Assembly: GCA_900472605.1 (NCBI GenBank)
Contig: UCJD01000007.1
Span: 150,399-214,398 of the forward strand
DNA length: 64,000 bases
Direction of reading: 5' to 3'
Origin: Hyphomicrobiales bacterium
GTDB lineage: Bacteria; Pseudomonadota; Alphaproteobacteria; Rhizobiales; Rhizobiaceae
Both the position numbers and the translations under genes were made by a program. Positions 9,736 through 19,294 of this stretch are shown here, one piece after another (within the stretch, counting starts at the first letter, position 1; every line of letters starts with the position of its first letter). The notes beneath the pieces were generated by a model. The model was given only the letters and a program-made list of their open reading frames with translations, ran no database searches and had not been told where the DNA came from.

Positions 9736-10242
9736 ATGCGTAACGCGCCTCTTCTTGCCTCCTTCCTGATTCTGGCGTGCCTGCCCGCAACCGGCGCCGC
9801 CGCCCGTGACTTTCGACTGGAGGACTTCTTCGCGGGCAAGAGCATTGCTGTTGGCCGGTTCCAGGCGATCAACGGTGTCGATCGCAGCTTCAAGGTCAAA
9901 TTGACCGGTCGCTGGAACGGCAAAATTCTGACGCTTCGCGAAGATTTCGCCTATGCCGATGGCCAGCGCGATCGGAAGACCTGGCGCTTCGCCAAGACCG
10001 CACCTGGCGCCTATGCGGGAACCCGCGAGGATGTAATCGGAGAGGCGATGGTCAGGATCGACGGCAATGTGGCGCGCTACAGCTATCTGGTCGATATCGA
10101 TCCAACCGCCAAAAGGAATATCGTGCGGTTCCACGACACTTTGCGGCTGATGCCGGACGGGACGTTGCTCAACATAGCGTGGGTGAGCAAATTCGGATTT
10201 CCGGTGGCAAAGGTGCGGGTCGACTTTACCCGACAGCGGTAG
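9736..10242 (+). CDS. DUF3833 family exported protein
   Basis: A 168-residue protein with a signal peptide (MRNAPLLASFLILACLPATGAAA). The mature part matches the DUF3833 pattern: LEDFFAGKSIAVGRFQ near the start, an LTGRWNG and LREDFAYADG core, a WRFAKTAPGAYAGTREDVIG segment and a C-terminal VSKFGFPVAKVRVDF. Cys16 lies within the signal and lacks a clear lipobox, so a periplasmic rather than lipoprotein form is likely. Function unknown. Confidence 0.75.
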   Translation: MRNAPLLASFLILACLPATGAAARDFRLEDFFAGKSIAVGRFQAINGVDRSFKVKLTGRWNGKILTLREDFAYADGQRDRKTWRFAKTAPGAYAGTREDVIGEAMVRIDGNVARYSYLVDIDPTAKRNIVRFHDTLRLMPDGTLLNIAWVSKFGFPVAKVRVDFTRQR

Positions 10243-10340
10243 CGACACGCGACGGCCCTGCCCTATCTCTTCCTCAGGACGCTTGTCGCCGCTTTTATCC
10301 GCTGCTAGTGCCGTGGGCGACAATCACGAGGAGGATTTTT

Positions 10341-11327
10341 ATGAAGCAGCATTCTTTCGGCCACCTGCCCCATACAGTGAGCAATATCGGTTTTGGCGCA
10401 TGGCAGATCGGCGGCGCCTGGGGCGACGTCAGCGAGGCCGACGGTCGCGCCGCGCTCAATGCGGCGCTCGATGCCGGGATAACATTCATCGACACCGCCG
10501 ACGTCTATGGCGACGGCCGCTCGGAGAAAATCATCGCCGACGTGCTTGAGAGCCGCGGCGGTGAGCGCCCTATGGTTGCCACCAAGGCGGGTCGGCGACT
10601 CAATCCGCATGTGGCTGATGGTTACACCAAAGCCAATCTCGAGGGCTTTATCGACCGCAGCTTGAAGAACCTCAGGGTCGACAGCCTCGACCTCGTGCAG
10701 CTGCACTGCCCGCCGACGGACGTGCTTTACCGGCCGGAAGTGTTCGAGGGACTGAACGAACTGCAGAAATCCGGCAAGATTCGCGGCTATGGCGTCAGCG
10801 TCGAGAAAGTCGAGGAAGCGCTGAAGGCGATCGAATTTCCCGGCGTGGTCAGCATCCAGATCATCTACAATCTCTTCCGCCAGCGCCCAAGCCATCTGTT
10901 CTTCCAGGAGGCGCGACAGAAGAACATCGCCGTGATCGCCCGCGTGCCGCTGGCAAGCGGCCTGCTCTCGGGCAAGATCAGCCGCGAGACGACGTTTGCG
11001 AGCGACGATCATCGCAATTTCAACCGCCACGGCGAAGCGTTCGACGTCGGCGAGACTTTCGCGGGCGTTCCGTTCGAAGTCGGCCTGCAGGCGGTCGAAG
11101 AGGTTCGCAAGCTTGTTCCCGAGGGCGCCACCATGGCGGCGTTTGCGCTGCGGTGGATCCTGATGAACGATGCCGTCACGGTGGTCATTCCCGGCGCCCG
11201 CAACGCCGAGCAGGCGAAGGGCAATGCGGCGGCGGCCAGCCTGGCGCCGCTGACGCATGAGGTGATGGCAGCGAGCCACGAGATCTACGACCGGCTGATC
11301 GCGCCGCATGTGCACCAGCGCTGGTAA
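10341..11327 (+). CDS. Aldo/keto reductase
   Basis: A 328-residue NADPH-dependent oxidoreductase of the aldo/keto reductase (TIM-barrel) family. The catalytic tetrad is visible: Asp and Tyr in FIDTADVYGDGRSE, Lys in MVATKAGRR, His in DLVQLHCPPTDV. The cofactor-binding C-terminal motif is VVIPGARNAEQAKGNAAA. The ATG at 10341 was chosen because AGGAGGA lies at 10329-10335; the upstream frame overlaps the DUF3833 gene. The natural substrate is unknown. Confidence 0.9.
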   Translation: MKQHSFGHLPHTVSNIGFGAWQIGGAWGDVSEADGRAALNAALDAGITFIDTADVYGDGRSEKIIADVLESRGGERPMVATKAGRRLNPHVADGYTKANLEGFIDRSLKNLRVDSLDLVQLHCPPTDVLYRPEVFEGLNELQKSGKIRGYGVSVEKVEEALKAIEFPGVVSIQIIYNLFRQRPSHLFFQEARQKNIAVIARVPLASGLLSGKISRETTFASDDHRNFNRHGEAFDVGETFAGVPFEVGLQAVEEVRKLVPEGATMAAFALRWILMNDAVTVVIPGARNAEQAKGNAAAASLAPLTHEVMAASHEIYDRLIAPHVHQRW

Positions 11328-11351
11328 CAGCCGGATCTCATCTAAAAACAG

Positions 11352-11379
11352 AAATGGCCGGGCATCGACCCGGCCATTT
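11352..11379. terminator. Bidirectional terminator between aldo/keto reductase and pyrophosphatase genes
   Basis: A perfect 11-bp inverted repeat, AAATGGCCGGG and its complement around a 6-base loop, lies between two convergent genes. The A/T flanks give a short T-run in both directions. Confidence 0.8.
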
Positions 11380-11401
11380 CCGCATCTGGGCCGTGCCCGG
11401 A

Positions 11402-12004
11402 TTACTTCTTTTCAGCGTAAGCCTTGATGGCGGCGGCGACTTCGGCCTGCGCCTTTTCGGCGTTCTCGAAGCCGTTCAGCTCGACAACCTTGCGCTTGGC
11501 CGGAAGCTGCTTGTAGACGCGGAAGAAGGCCTGCAGACGCTCTTGCTCGATCTCCGGAAGATCGCTGATTTCCTTGATCTTGTCGTAGCTAGGATCGATG
11601 TCGCTGGCCGGAACGGCAACGATCTTGTCGTCCTTTTCGCCACCGTCGATCATGTTCAGCACGCCGATGGCACGAACCTTGATGATCGCGCCCGGAACGA
11701 CCGGTTCGCGGGTGTAGACGAGCGCGTCGAGCGGATCGCCGTCACCGCCGAGCGAGCTGGTGATGGAGCCGTAGTTGGCAGGATAGATGACCGGCATCGA
11801 CTGGAAGCGGTCCACGACGATGTGGCCGGTCTTGGCGTCGATTTCGTACTTGGTGAAGCTTCCCTGCGGAATCTCGATCGCCGTGAAGAACTCCTTGCTG
11901 TCATCCTTCGGCTGCGGATAGTCGAGATAGGAAACATAGTCCGAAGCGGCAGCGACGCCGGCCGTGAGAAGAACGGCGGCGGCCGCGGAAATAATGGTCT
12001 TCAT
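11402..12004 (-). CDS. Exported inorganic pyrophosphatase (family I)
   Basis: A 200-residue protein that hydrolyses pyrophosphate to phosphate. The family I core shows EIPQGSFTKYEID, PANYGSITSSLGGDGDPLDALV (metal-binding aspartates) and KDDKIVAVP. The N-terminus MKTIISAAAAVLLTAGVAAA is a signal peptide, which ordinary cytoplasmic pyrophosphatases lack, so the product should act in the periplasm. The start at 12004 is preceded by GGGGG; an ATG at 12019 would put five residues before the signal. The organism is expected to have a second, cytoplasmic ppa elsewhere. Confidence 0.88.
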   Translation of the reverse strand: MKTIISAAAAVLLTAGVAAASDYVSYLDYPQPKDDSKEFFTAIEIPQGSFTKYEIDAKTGHIVVDRFQSMPVIYPANYGSITSSLGGDGDPLDALVYTREPVVPGAIIKVRAIGVLNMIDGGEKDDKIVAVPASDIDPSYDKIKEISDLPEIEQERLQAFFRVYKQLPAKRKVVELNGFENAEKAQAEVAAAIKAYAEKK

Positions 12005-12135
12005 AAGAGATACCCCCAATTGGCATTGCGAAGAAACGCCCTCCGCCTATGGGGTTTGCATTACAGCGATGTGACATGTGCCGGGCGCTCGGAACCATCC
12101 ACATGACAATCGCGTGAACGCCCGTAGCAACGCTC

Positions 12136-13047
12136 TTATGCGGCTGCGCGCTCGCGCTTCATCTCATGGCGCATGATGAACAGCGAGGCGCAAAGGATCA
12201 GGCCGGCGCCGAGCCACAGGTAGCCCGCCGGCGCATAGCCGAAGACCAGCCAGCCGGCGAGCACGTTGAGCGGCAGCTTCAGATCGTCGAAGGGCTGGAC
12301 ATAGGCGGCATCAGCGGCACTGTAGGCCAGCGTCAGAAGATACTGGGCGATCGCCGTCAGCAGGCCGGCCGTGGCAAGCAGCATCAACACCGTGCCCGTC
12401 GGCATCGCGAAGCCGGCTGCAAGGGCGAGGCCGCCGTTGACGGGTGTGAGGAGCACAAGCAGCCAGACCGTGATCGTCTCCGGCTTCTCGATCCCGGTCA
12501 GGCTCTTGGTTATCAATGACGACGCGCCCCATAGCAGCGCCGACAGGATCGGCAACAACGCGGACCAGCTGAAGCTGTCCGACCATGGTTGCAGAATGAT
12601 CATCGCGCCGGCGAAGCCACAGGCCGTGGCACCCCAGCGGGCCGCACCGACCTGCTCGCCCAAGAACAGGCGTGCGCCGAGGATGATGAAAAAGGGCGAG
12701 GTCATGACCAGCGCGATCGCCTGCCAGATCGGCACGCTTGCAAGACCTGCGACCCAGGTCTGGACGCCGAGGGCGGCGAGAATGACGCGAATGACGTGGC
12801 GCCGGGGATACTGGGTGCGCATTGCGCCAAGGCCGGTCTTCCAGAGGAAGGGCAACGAGAAGACGAGCGCGAAGGCGTATTGCCAGAAAGCGACCGAGGC
12901 AGAGGGAACGGCCAGGGTCATCGTCAGCCATTGGGTGACGACATTTAGAATGGCAAAGGCGATCCCCGCAAGCACCATCCAGCTTGCGCCGGCAAGCGCA
13001 CGCGATGCGGATATGGAAATCTGAGTAGTCTGATTCATGTCATTCAT
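12136..13047 (-). CDS. ribN: Riboflavin importer RibN (EamA/DMT transporter)
   Basis: A 303-residue membrane protein with about ten predicted transmembrane segments and the two-fold EamA repeat, in the inner membrane. The sequence alone would only give a DMT-family permease. The call of RibN rests on the FMN riboswitch directly upstream at 13129-13274, the known arrangement of this riboflavin transporter family in Rhizobium. The ATG at 13047 is used; another in-frame ATG lies three codons later. Expression should fall when FMN is plentiful. Confidence 0.85.
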   Translation of the reverse strand: MNDMNQTTQISISASRALAGASWMVLAGIAFAILNVVTQWLTMTLAVPSASVAFWQYAFALVFSLPFLWKTGLGAMRTQYPRRHVIRVILAALGVQTWVAGLASVPIWQAIALVMTSPFFIILGARLFLGEQVGAARWGATACGFAGAMIILQPWSDSFSWSALLPILSALLWGASSLITKSLTGIEKPETITVWLLVLLTPVNGGLALAAGFAMPTGTVLMLLATAGLLTAIAQYLLTLAYSAADAAYVQPFDDLKLPLNVLAGWLVFGYAPAGYLWLGAGLILCASLFIMRHEMKRERAAA

Positions 13048-13128
13048 CCGAACAAAAGGACCAACACAAATCAGGACGCATGAACGCGGGTGCCGACGCG
13101 GCGGACCACCCCGCCCCGCGTACCCTGC

Positions 13129-13274
13129 TCATTCTCTTTCATCCGGACTATGACCGTCGGCTCCGGAATTCAACCGAATCTGCTGACCCTTTCCACTTGG
13201 AGTGAAAAGGCGCTCGCGGGCTCAAACTTGCGCTCTTACCGCCGGTGGGGAATTGCGCCCCGCCCTGAGAATGA
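13129..13274 (-). promoter_or_regulatory. FMN riboswitch (RFN element)
   Basis: On the minus strand the closing stem TCATTCTC pairs with GAGAATGA. Between them are the conserved RFN blocks: CAGGGCGGGG, CCCCACCGGCGGTAA, AGCCCGCGAGCG, then GCCGACGGTCATAGTCCGGATGAAAGA. About 80 bases separate it from the ribN start; that stretch has a GC-rich inverted repeat (around 13066-13125) without a clear T-run, so control may be at translation. Confidence 0.95.
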
Positions 13275-13320
13275 TCCATGCGTAGTTCAAACCGGCGATC
13301 GCGGCAAGGCTCGGAAATGC

Positions 13321-13349
13321 GAAAAGGGTCCGGCTTTCGCCGAACCCTT
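13321..13349 (-). terminator. hupB terminator
   Basis: The stem AAGGGTTCGGC with loop GAAA and GCCGGACCCTT, followed on the minus strand by TTCGC, lies 50 bases after hupB. One mismatch-type wobble lies in the stem. Confidence 0.75.
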
Positions 13350-13398
13350 CGAATACTTGCGCTGCCGGTCTCGTCGTCCGGCGACGAAGCAAATCCAA

Positions 13399-13674
13399 TC
13401 AGCCGTTGACGGCTTCCTTCAGGCCCTTGCCGGGCGTGAACTTCGGCACGTTACGAGCCGGAATGTCGACTTCAGCGCCGGTCGACGGATTGCGGCCCTT
13501 GGTGGCAGCGCGATGGGAAACGGTGAAGCTACCGAAACCAGCGAGGCGAACGTCGCCCTTGCCCTTGAGTTCAGCCTGGACAACTTCGAAAACAGCATCG
13601 ACGGCCGAAGCGGCATCGGTCTTCGAGAGTCCTGCCTTTTCGGCAACTGCGGACACGAGTTCATTCTTGTTCAT
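13399..13674 (-). CDS. hupB: DNA-binding protein HU
   Basis: A 91-residue histone-like protein that bends and compacts DNA as a dimer. Family features are the N-terminal MNKNELVSAVAEKAGL, GFGSFTVSHRAATKGRNPSTG and the arm/C-terminal AEVDIPARNVPKFTPGKGLKEAVN. The start at 13674 is preceded by AAAGGGGTGG. It lies downstream of lon in the same direction but is separated from it by a terminator, so it probably has its own promoter in the 130 bases before it. Confidence 0.97.
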   Translation of the reverse strand: MNKNELVSAVAEKAGLSKTDAASAVDAVFEVVQAELKGKGDVRLAGFGSFTVSHRAATKGRNPSTGAEVDIPARNVPKFTPGKGLKEAVNG

Positions 13675-13805
13675 GTTTCCACCCCTTTCAAATGGTTCGA
13701 AACGACTCAAATCTATAGCCGGGCACGGAATATGGTGCATCAGGCCCGCCGCACCCCAAAGAGCCTGCAAATAAAGGAAAAGCAAGCGTCTCCGCGCGGT
13801 TTTCA

Positions 13806-13837
13806 CAAAAAAAGGCTGGCAAAAATGCCAGCCTTTT
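13806..13837 (-). terminator. lon terminator
   Basis: On the minus strand GGCTGGCA, a short loop of T residues and TGCCAGCC are followed by seven T residues. It lies 45 bases after the lon stop and before hupB. Confidence 0.9.
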
Positions 13838-13879
13838 CAGGGTTTTTAAGCAATAGGGCACGAATGTGGCAAACAAGGC

Positions 13880-16294
13880 TCAATGAGCGATTGATGTGCC
13901 ACTTTCGTCGATACCCTCGACCGTTGCGATAACCGGCGTTTCCACCGTGCCATCCCACTCGATCGCTTCCGGTCTGCGGACCAGAGCATGCTTGATCACC
14001 TCGCCCATGCGGGACACAGGGATGATCTCCATATTGTTCTTCACGTTATCCGGAATCTCCGCCAAATCCTTGGCGTTTTCTTCCGGGATCAGAACCGTCT
14101 TGATGCCGCCGCGTAGTGCGGCGAGCAGCTTTTCCTTCAATCCGCCGATCGGCAGGACGCGACCACGAAGCGTGATCTCGCCCGTCATCGCCACGTCCTT
14201 GCGGACCGGGATGCCGGTCATGATCGAGACGATCGCCGTCGCCATGCCGACGCCGGCCGACGGACCATCCTTCGGCGTAGCGCCTTCCGGCACGTGGACG
14301 TGAATGTCCGACTTGTCGAAGCGCGGCGGCTCGATGCCGAAATCGACAGCACGCGAACGGACATAGGATGCCGCCGCCGAAATCGATTCCTTCATCACGT
14401 CCTTCAGGTTGCCGGTAACGGTCATCCGACCCTTGCCCGGCATCATGACGCCTTCGATCGTCAGCAGTTCGCCACCGACCTCGGTCCAGGCCAGACCGGT
14501 GACGACACCGACCTGATCTTCGCCTTCGGCTTCGCCGTGACGGAAGCGCGGAACACCGAGGTAATCCGAAATGTTGGCAGCAGTGACCGCCACCGACTTC
14601 GTCTTGCCCTTGATGATCTCCGTGACCGCCTTGCGGGCGAGCTTCATCAGTTCACGTTCGAAGCTACGGACACCGGCTTCGCGGGTGTACTGCTGGCTGA
14701 TCGCCATCAGGGCGTCGTCGCTGACCGAGAATTCATTCGGCTGCAACGCATGTTCCTTGATGGCCTTCGGCAGCAGGTGCCGCTTGGCGATCTCGCGCTT
14801 CTCGTCCTCGGTGTAGCCGGCGATACGGATGACTTCCATGCGGTCCATCAAGGGTGCCGGAATGTTCAGCGTGTTCGCCGTCGTGATGAACATCACGTCC
14901 GACAGATCGTATTCGACCTCAAGATAGTGGTCCATGAAGGTCGAGTTCTGTGCCGGATCCAGCACCTCGAGCAGAGCCGACGACGGGTCGCCGCGGAAGT
15001 CCTGGCCCATCTTGTCGATTTCATCGAGCAGGAAGAGCGGGTTGGACTTCTTCGCCTTCTTCATCGACTGGATGACCTTGCCGGGCATCGAACCGATGTA
15101 GGTGCGGCGGTGACCGCGGATTTCGGCTTCGTCACGAACGCCACCGAGCGCCATGCGGACATACTCACGGCCGGTCGCCTTGGCGATCGACTGGGCGAGT
15201 GAGGTCTTGCCGACACCAGGAGGGCCGACGAGGCACAGGATCGGGCCCTTGATCTTGGTCGCACGGGCCTGGACCGCGAGATACTCGACGATACGCTCCT
15301 TGACCTTGTCGAGACCGAAGTGATCGGCTTCGAGGATCTTTTCGGCGTTGTTGAGATCCGTCTTGATCTTCGACTTCTTCGACCACGGAATACCGAGCAG
15401 CCAATCGAGATAGTTGCGCACGACCGTGGCTTCCGCCGACATCGGGCTCATCTGACGCAGCTTCTTCAGCTCGGCATCGGCCTTCTCGCGACCTTCCTTG
15501 GAGAGCTTGGTCTTGGAGATGCGCTCTTCCAGTTCGGCCATCTCGTCGCGGCCTTCCTCGCCGTCGCCGAGCTCCTTCTGGATCGCCTTCATCTGCTCAT
15601 TCAGGTAGTATTCGCGCTGGGTCTTCTCCATCTGGCGCTTGACGCGCGAGCGGATGCGCTTCTCGACCTGAAGGACCGAGATTTCACCTTCCATGAAGCC
15701 GAGCGCCTTTTCGAGGCGAGCCTTGACGCTGGTGGTTTCCAGCATCTCCTGCTTCTCGGTTATCTTGATCGACAGGTGCGAGGCGACCGTATCGGCTAGC
15801 TTCGAGTAATCGTCGATCTGGCTGGCGGCGCCAACGACCTCGGGCGAAATCTTCTTGTTGAGCTTCACATAGCTCTCGAATTCGGACACGACCGAGCGGC
15901 TCAGCGCTTCCAGTTCGACCGGATCGTCGTGCGGCTCTTCGAGCACGTGACCGAGGGCTTCATAGAAATCCTCGCGGTCGGTGTAAGCGTCGATTTCGGC
16001 ACGCGCGCGGCCTTCGACAAGAACCTTGACGGTCCCGTCGGGAAGCTTCAGCAGCTGCAGAACATTGGCGACGGTGCCGACATTGTGGATGGCGGACGGT
16101 TCGGGATCATCGTCGCTGGCATTGATCTGCGTGACGAGCATGATCTGCTTGTCCGAGCCCATGACTTCTTCGAGCGCGCGGATCGATTTCTCGCGGCCCA
16201 CGAAGAGAGGTACGATCATGTGCGGAAAGACCACGATGTCGCGCAGGGGCAATACTGGATAAGCGGTGCTCGCAACTGACGTTTTCTTCGTCAT
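13880..16294 (-). CDS. lon: ATP-dependent protease La (Lon)
   Basis: An 804-residue AAA+ serine protease that degrades damaged and short-lived regulatory proteins in the cytoplasm. The N-terminal LON substrate domain covers about residues 12-210, a coiled-coil segment follows, the Walker A GPPGVGKT is at 357-364, and Walker B lies in [13 protein letters not shown]. The protease domain has catalytic Ser679 in PKDGPSAG and Lys722 in GGLKEKLL. The ATG at 16294 follows GGAAAGGA. It is full length, with clpX next upstream. Confidence 0.98.
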   Translation of the reverse strand: MTKKTSVASTAYPVLPLRDIVVFPHMIVPLFVGREKSIRALEEVMGSDKQIMLVTQINASDDDPEPSAIHNVGTVANVLQLLKLPDGTVKVLVEGRARAEIDAYTDREDFYEALGHVLEEPHDDPVELEALSRSVVSEFESYVKLNKKISPEVVGAASQIDDYSKLADTVASHLSIKITEKQEMLETTSVKARLEKALGFMEGEISVLQVEKRIRSRVKRQMEKTQREYYLNEQMKAIQKELGDGEEGRDEMAELEERISKTKLSKEGREKADAELKKLRQMSPMSAEATVVRNYLDWLLGIPWSKKSKIKTDLNNAEKILEADHFGLDKVKERIVEYLAVQARATKIKGPILCLVGPPGVGKTSLAQSIAKATGREYVRMALGGVRDEAEIRGHRRTYIGSMPGKVIQSMKKAKKSNPLFLLDEIDKMGQDFRGDPSSALLEVLDPAQNSTFMDHYLEVEYDLSDVMFITTANTLNIPAPLMDRMEVIRIAGYTEDEKREIAKRHLLPKAIKEHALQPNEFSVSDDALMAISQQYTREAGVRSFERELMKLARKAVTEIIKGKTKSVAVTAANISDYLGVPRFRHGEAEGEDQVGVVTGLAWTEVGGELLTIEGVMMPGKGRMTVTGNLKDVMKESISAAASYVRSRAVDFGIEPPRFDKSDIHVHVPEGATPKDGPSAGVGMATAIVSIMTGIPVRKDVAMTGEITLRGRVLPIGGLKEKLLAALRGGIKTVLIPEENAKDLAEIPDNVKNNMEIIPVSRMGEVIKHALVRRPEAIEWDGTVETPVIATVEGIDESGTSIAH

Positions 16295-16362
16295 TTTATT
16301 TCCTTTCCATCGTCCCGTTGCCGGGCTCTTCTGGCGCGACCGTTTGGGACCGGCCGCACTCT

Positions 16363-16404
16363 CACTTGGATTAACAAGTGGAGGTTCTGACTATGCTTTT
16401 CAAG
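16363..16404 (-). promoter_or_regulatory. Candidate heat-shock promoter and inverted repeat upstream of lon
   Basis: Minus strand CTTGAA (16404-16399), 14 bases, then CCTCCA (16384-16379) loosely resembles a sigma-32 promoter. A perfect inverted repeat CACTTG-N6-CAAGTG (16363-16380) lies directly after it, where the mRNA would begin. The promoter assignment is weak; the repeat is certain. Confidence 0.4.
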
Positions 16405-16650
16405 CTGCCACATGGCCCGTGTCCGCTTGGACATGACAGCTATGCTACAACGGAACACCTTACTATGTCGCGCCTAGCTGGACCGGCGCTGACCATTTCC
16501 GAACCGGCTAAAATACAACGCCGAAACACACCAACGGAATCATTGCATAATTGCCAAGGGCGGATGAATTCGCAACGGCAACGACGGTGGTTTCGGGCGT
16601 CATCAGCAAGTTTTATCGGCATTTGCAGGTGCCGTGAACGGTTTTTCAAA

Positions 16651-16680
16651 TAGAAAGGGGCCTGCCAACGGCAAGCCCCT
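16651..16680 (-). terminator. clpX terminator
   Basis: On the minus strand AGGGGCTTGCC, GTT, GGCAGGCCCCT is followed by TTCTATTTG. It lies 30 bases downstream of the clpX stop. Confidence 0.85.
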
Positions 16681-16709
16681 AAAATTCACGGTTCGTATCG
16701 CGCTGATAC

Positions 16710-17987
16710 TTAGGCCGAGGCGTTGGCCTTTTCTTCCTGTCGATCCGCGTAGATGTAGAGCGGACGCGAGGAGCCGCGGACGACTTCGTCGGAGATGACG
16801 ACTTCGCGTACGCCTTCGAGCGTCGGTAGTTCGAACATCGTGTCGAGCAGGATCTTTTCCATGATCGAACGAAGGCCGCGGGCACCGGTCTTGCGGGTGA
16901 TCGCCTTGCGGGCGATTTCGCGAAGGGCGTCCTCGTGGAAGGTCAACTCGACGTCTTCCATCTCGAACAGGCGCTGGTACTGCTTGACGAGCGCGTTCTT
17001 CGGCTCCGACAGGATCTGGATCAGGGCGTCCGCATCGAGATCTTCGAGCGTCGCCAGAACCGGCAGACGACCGATGAACTCGGGGATCAGGCCGAACTTG
17101 ACGAGATCTTCCGGCTCGAGTTCGCGCAGCACTTCGCCGACGCGACGGTCATCAGGAGCGGCAACGCTTGCACCGAAGCCGATCGAGGTCTTTTCGCCAC
17201 GCGCCGAGATGATCTTGTCGAGACCGGCGAAGGCGCCACCGCAGATGAACAGGATGTTCGTGGTGTCGACCTGCAGGAATTCCTGCTGCGGATGCTTGCG
17301 GCCGCCCTGCGGAGGAACGGAAGCAACCGTGCCTTCCATGATCTTCAGAAGCGCCTGCTGCACGCCCTCGCCCGACACGTCGCGGGTGATGGACGGGTTG
17401 TCGGACTTGCGCGAGATCTTGTCGACTTCGTCGATGTAGACGATGCCGCGCTGCGCGCGCTCGACGTTGTAATCGGCCGACTGCAGAAGCTTCAGGATGA
17501 TGTTTTCGACGTCTTCACCGACATAGCCGGCTTCGGTCAGCGTCGTGGCATCGGCCATCGTGAAGGGAACGTCGATGATGCGGGCGAGCGTCTGGGCAAG
17601 ATAGGTCTTGCCGCAACCGGTCGGGCCGACCAGCATGATGTTCGACTTCGCAAGCTCGATTTCGCCGTTCTTCGTGGCGTGCGCGAGACGCTTGTAATGG
17701 TTGTGAACGGCAACGGACAGGATCTTTTTCGCCTGACGCTGGCCGATGACGTATTCGTCGAGGACCTTGATGATGTCCTGGGGCGTGGGAACGCCATCAC
17801 GGGACTTGACCATCGAGGATTTATTTTCCTCGCGGATGATATCCATGCACAATTCGACGCATTCATCGCAGATGAAAACTGTCGGTCCGGCAATCAACTT
17901 GCGGACTTCGTGCTGGCTCTTTCCGCAGAAGGAGCAGTACAGGGTGTTCTTAGAGTCGCCGCCGTTGCTGCCGCTGACTTTGCTCAT
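16710..17987 (-). CDS. clpX: ATP-dependent Clp protease, ATP-binding subunit ClpX
   Basis: A 425-residue AAA+ unfoldase that feeds substrates to ClpP. The N-terminal zinc-binding domain has C18, C21, C40 and C43. Walker A GPTGCGKT is at residues 121-128, Walker B in [10 protein letters not shown], and a [11 protein letters not shown] sensor-2 segment lies near the C-terminus. GGAAGGAAAG precedes the ATG at 17987. clpP lies upstream in the same direction, 283 bases away, with a perfect inverted repeat in between, so clpX may have its own promoter. Confidence 0.98.
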   Translation of the reverse strand: MSKVSGSNGGDSKNTLYCSFCGKSQHEVRKLIAGPTVFICDECVELCMDIIREENKSSMVKSRDGVPTPQDIIKVLDEYVIGQRQAKKILSVAVHNHYKRLAHATKNGEIELAKSNIMLVGPTGCGKTYLAQTLARIIDVPFTMADATTLTEAGYVGEDVENIILKLLQSADYNVERAQRGIVYIDEVDKISRKSDNPSITRDVSGEGVQQALLKIMEGTVASVPPQGGRKHPQQEFLQVDTTNILFICGGAFAGLDKIISARGEKTSIGFGASVAAPDDRRVGEVLRELEPEDLVKFGLIPEFIGRLPVLATLEDLDADALIQILSEPKNALVKQYQRLFEMEDVELTFHEDALREIARKAITRKTGARGLRSIMEKILLDTMFELPTLEGVREVVISDEVVRGSSRPLYIYADRQEEKANASA

Positions 17988-18150
17988 ATCACTTTCCTTC
18001 CAGCACGCCGCATTTCAAGGTGAAAGTGCGGTCAACTCATTGGCCTGCCCCGACTTGGAGCTACAGCCGGCCAAGGCCGTCAAGGGGTACGAACCGGGTC
18101 CAGACTAGGCCGTCTTGGCCCCGGCGGCAACGAACTCCCCTTCGAAGCCA

Positions 18151-18182
18151 AATGCTATGTCATAAAAATTCAACATAGCATT
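18151..18182. promoter_or_regulatory. Perfect inverted repeat between clpP and clpX
   Basis: AATGCTATGT and its exact complement ACATAGCATT are separated by 12 bases, mostly A/T. It lies about 165 bases upstream of clpX and 90 bases after clpP. The low GC and lack of a T-run argue against a strong terminator; a regulator binding site or RNA hairpin is possible. Confidence 0.5.
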
Positions 18183-18270
18183 AATACTTGAGAATGGTTC
18201 ACCCGCCACTCGGTTTATTCCCTAGTTCGATCACAAATGAGATAGAACTGTGGCGGGGAAAACACCATCC

Positions 18271-18909
18271 CTAGTTCTGACTAGGCGTATCGCCTTCGAT
18301 CTCGACACGAGACGTCAGGACCTTGTCGATCACGCCCCAGTCCTTGGCTTCCGCCGCGTCCATGAAATGGTCACGGTCGAGCGTCTTTTCAACTTCCTCG
18401 TAGGTGCGGCCCGTGTGCTTGACGTACACTTCGTTCAGGCGGCGCTTCATTTTGAGAATGTCGCGTGCGTGACGTTCGATGTCCGAAGCCTGGCCCGAGA
18501 ATCCGCCCGACGGCTGGTGAACCATGATGCGCGAGTTCGGCGTGGCGAAGCGCATGTCCTTGTCGCCGGCTGCGAGAAGCAGCGAGCCCATGGATGCGGC
18601 CTGGCCGATGCACAGCGTCGATACGGCAGGCTTGATGAACTGCATCGTATCATAGATCGCCATGCCCGCGGTGACGACGCCGCCCGGCGAATTGATGTAG
18701 AGCGCGATTTCCTTCTTGGGGTTCTCGGCTTCGAGGAAAAGCAGCTGGGCGCAGACGAGCGTCGCCATGTGATCCTCGACCGGACCCGTAAGGAAAATGA
18801 TGCGTTCCTTGAGCAGGCGCGAATAAATGTCGTAGGAGCGTTCACCGCGATTGGTCTGTTCCACAACCATCGGCACGAGGGCCATAGCGGTATCGACTGG
18901 GTTTCTCAT
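18271..18909 (-). CDS. clpP: ATP-dependent Clp protease proteolytic subunit ClpP
   Basis: A 212-residue serine peptidase that forms the tetradecameric barrel of ClpXP and ClpAP. The catalytic triad is Ser106 (GQAASMGS), His131 (MVHQPSGG) and Asp180 (LDRDHFM). Length and the N-terminal [25 protein letters not shown] agree with the main rhizobial ClpP. It stands upstream of clpX and lon, giving one chromosomal protease block. A possible heat-shock promoter lies at 18971-19002. Confidence 0.98.
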   Translation of the reverse strand: MRNPVDTAMALVPMVVEQTNRGERSYDIYSRLLKERIIFLTGPVEDHMATLVCAQLLFLEAENPKKEIALYINSPGGVVTAGMAIYDTMQFIKPAVSTLCIGQAASMGSLLLAAGDKDMRFATPNSRIMVHQPSGGFSGQASDIERHARDILKMKRRLNEVYVKHTGRTYEEVEKTLDRDHFMDAAEAKDWGVIDKVLTSRVEIEGDTPSQN

Positions 18910-19294
18910 GTGCGTCCTTTGTCAACGTCTTTCCGGCCCGACGCCGGGAATCAAAGAAAATGCCTTATCCCTACATAGAACTTCCCTACCCTTCTCTTCA
19001 AGACGCGCCTTGGGATAACGTTAAGACGGAGGGAAACCATGCCTGTTTTGATGAGCCTTCTGTAGGGAGATTCTTCGAAACCGTCATTAACGGCGCGCGG
19101 CCATACTCCCGGCTCACAGATTTTCTCTTCGGCAAGATGAAGAAATTCTGAATTCGCCCAGCATGGAGCGCCGGTCATTTACCTCGTGGAAAGCCTATCG
19201 CCAGATAACAGACAGCGCCTGCGGGCTGCCGCTCCGCGATTAAGAAAGTCGCCAGCTTATTTAGCGAGGATGCGGCCATACAAGGGGTATTGCC
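18910..19294. other. Divergent intergenic region between clpP and the GGDEF gene
   Basis: About 385 bases between divergently read genes; it must hold promoters for both. A candidate clpP promoter is at 18971-19002. No gene is supported. Confidence 0.6.
18971..19002 (-). promoter_or_regulatory. Possible heat-shock promoter of clpP
   Basis: On the minus strand CTTGAA (19002-18997) is followed after 18 bases by CTATGTAG (18978-18971). This resembles the CTTG...CTATNT pattern of alphaproteobacterial sigma-32 promoters, though the spacing is on the long side. Confidence 0.4.

Larger units (their letters stand above)
16295..16709. other. Intergenic region between clpX and lon
   Basis: About 415 bases. 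It holds the lon promoter region (inverted repeat and possible heat-shock promoter at 16363-16404) and the clpX terminator at 16651-16680. Short frames in it show no coding signs. Confidence 0.7.
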
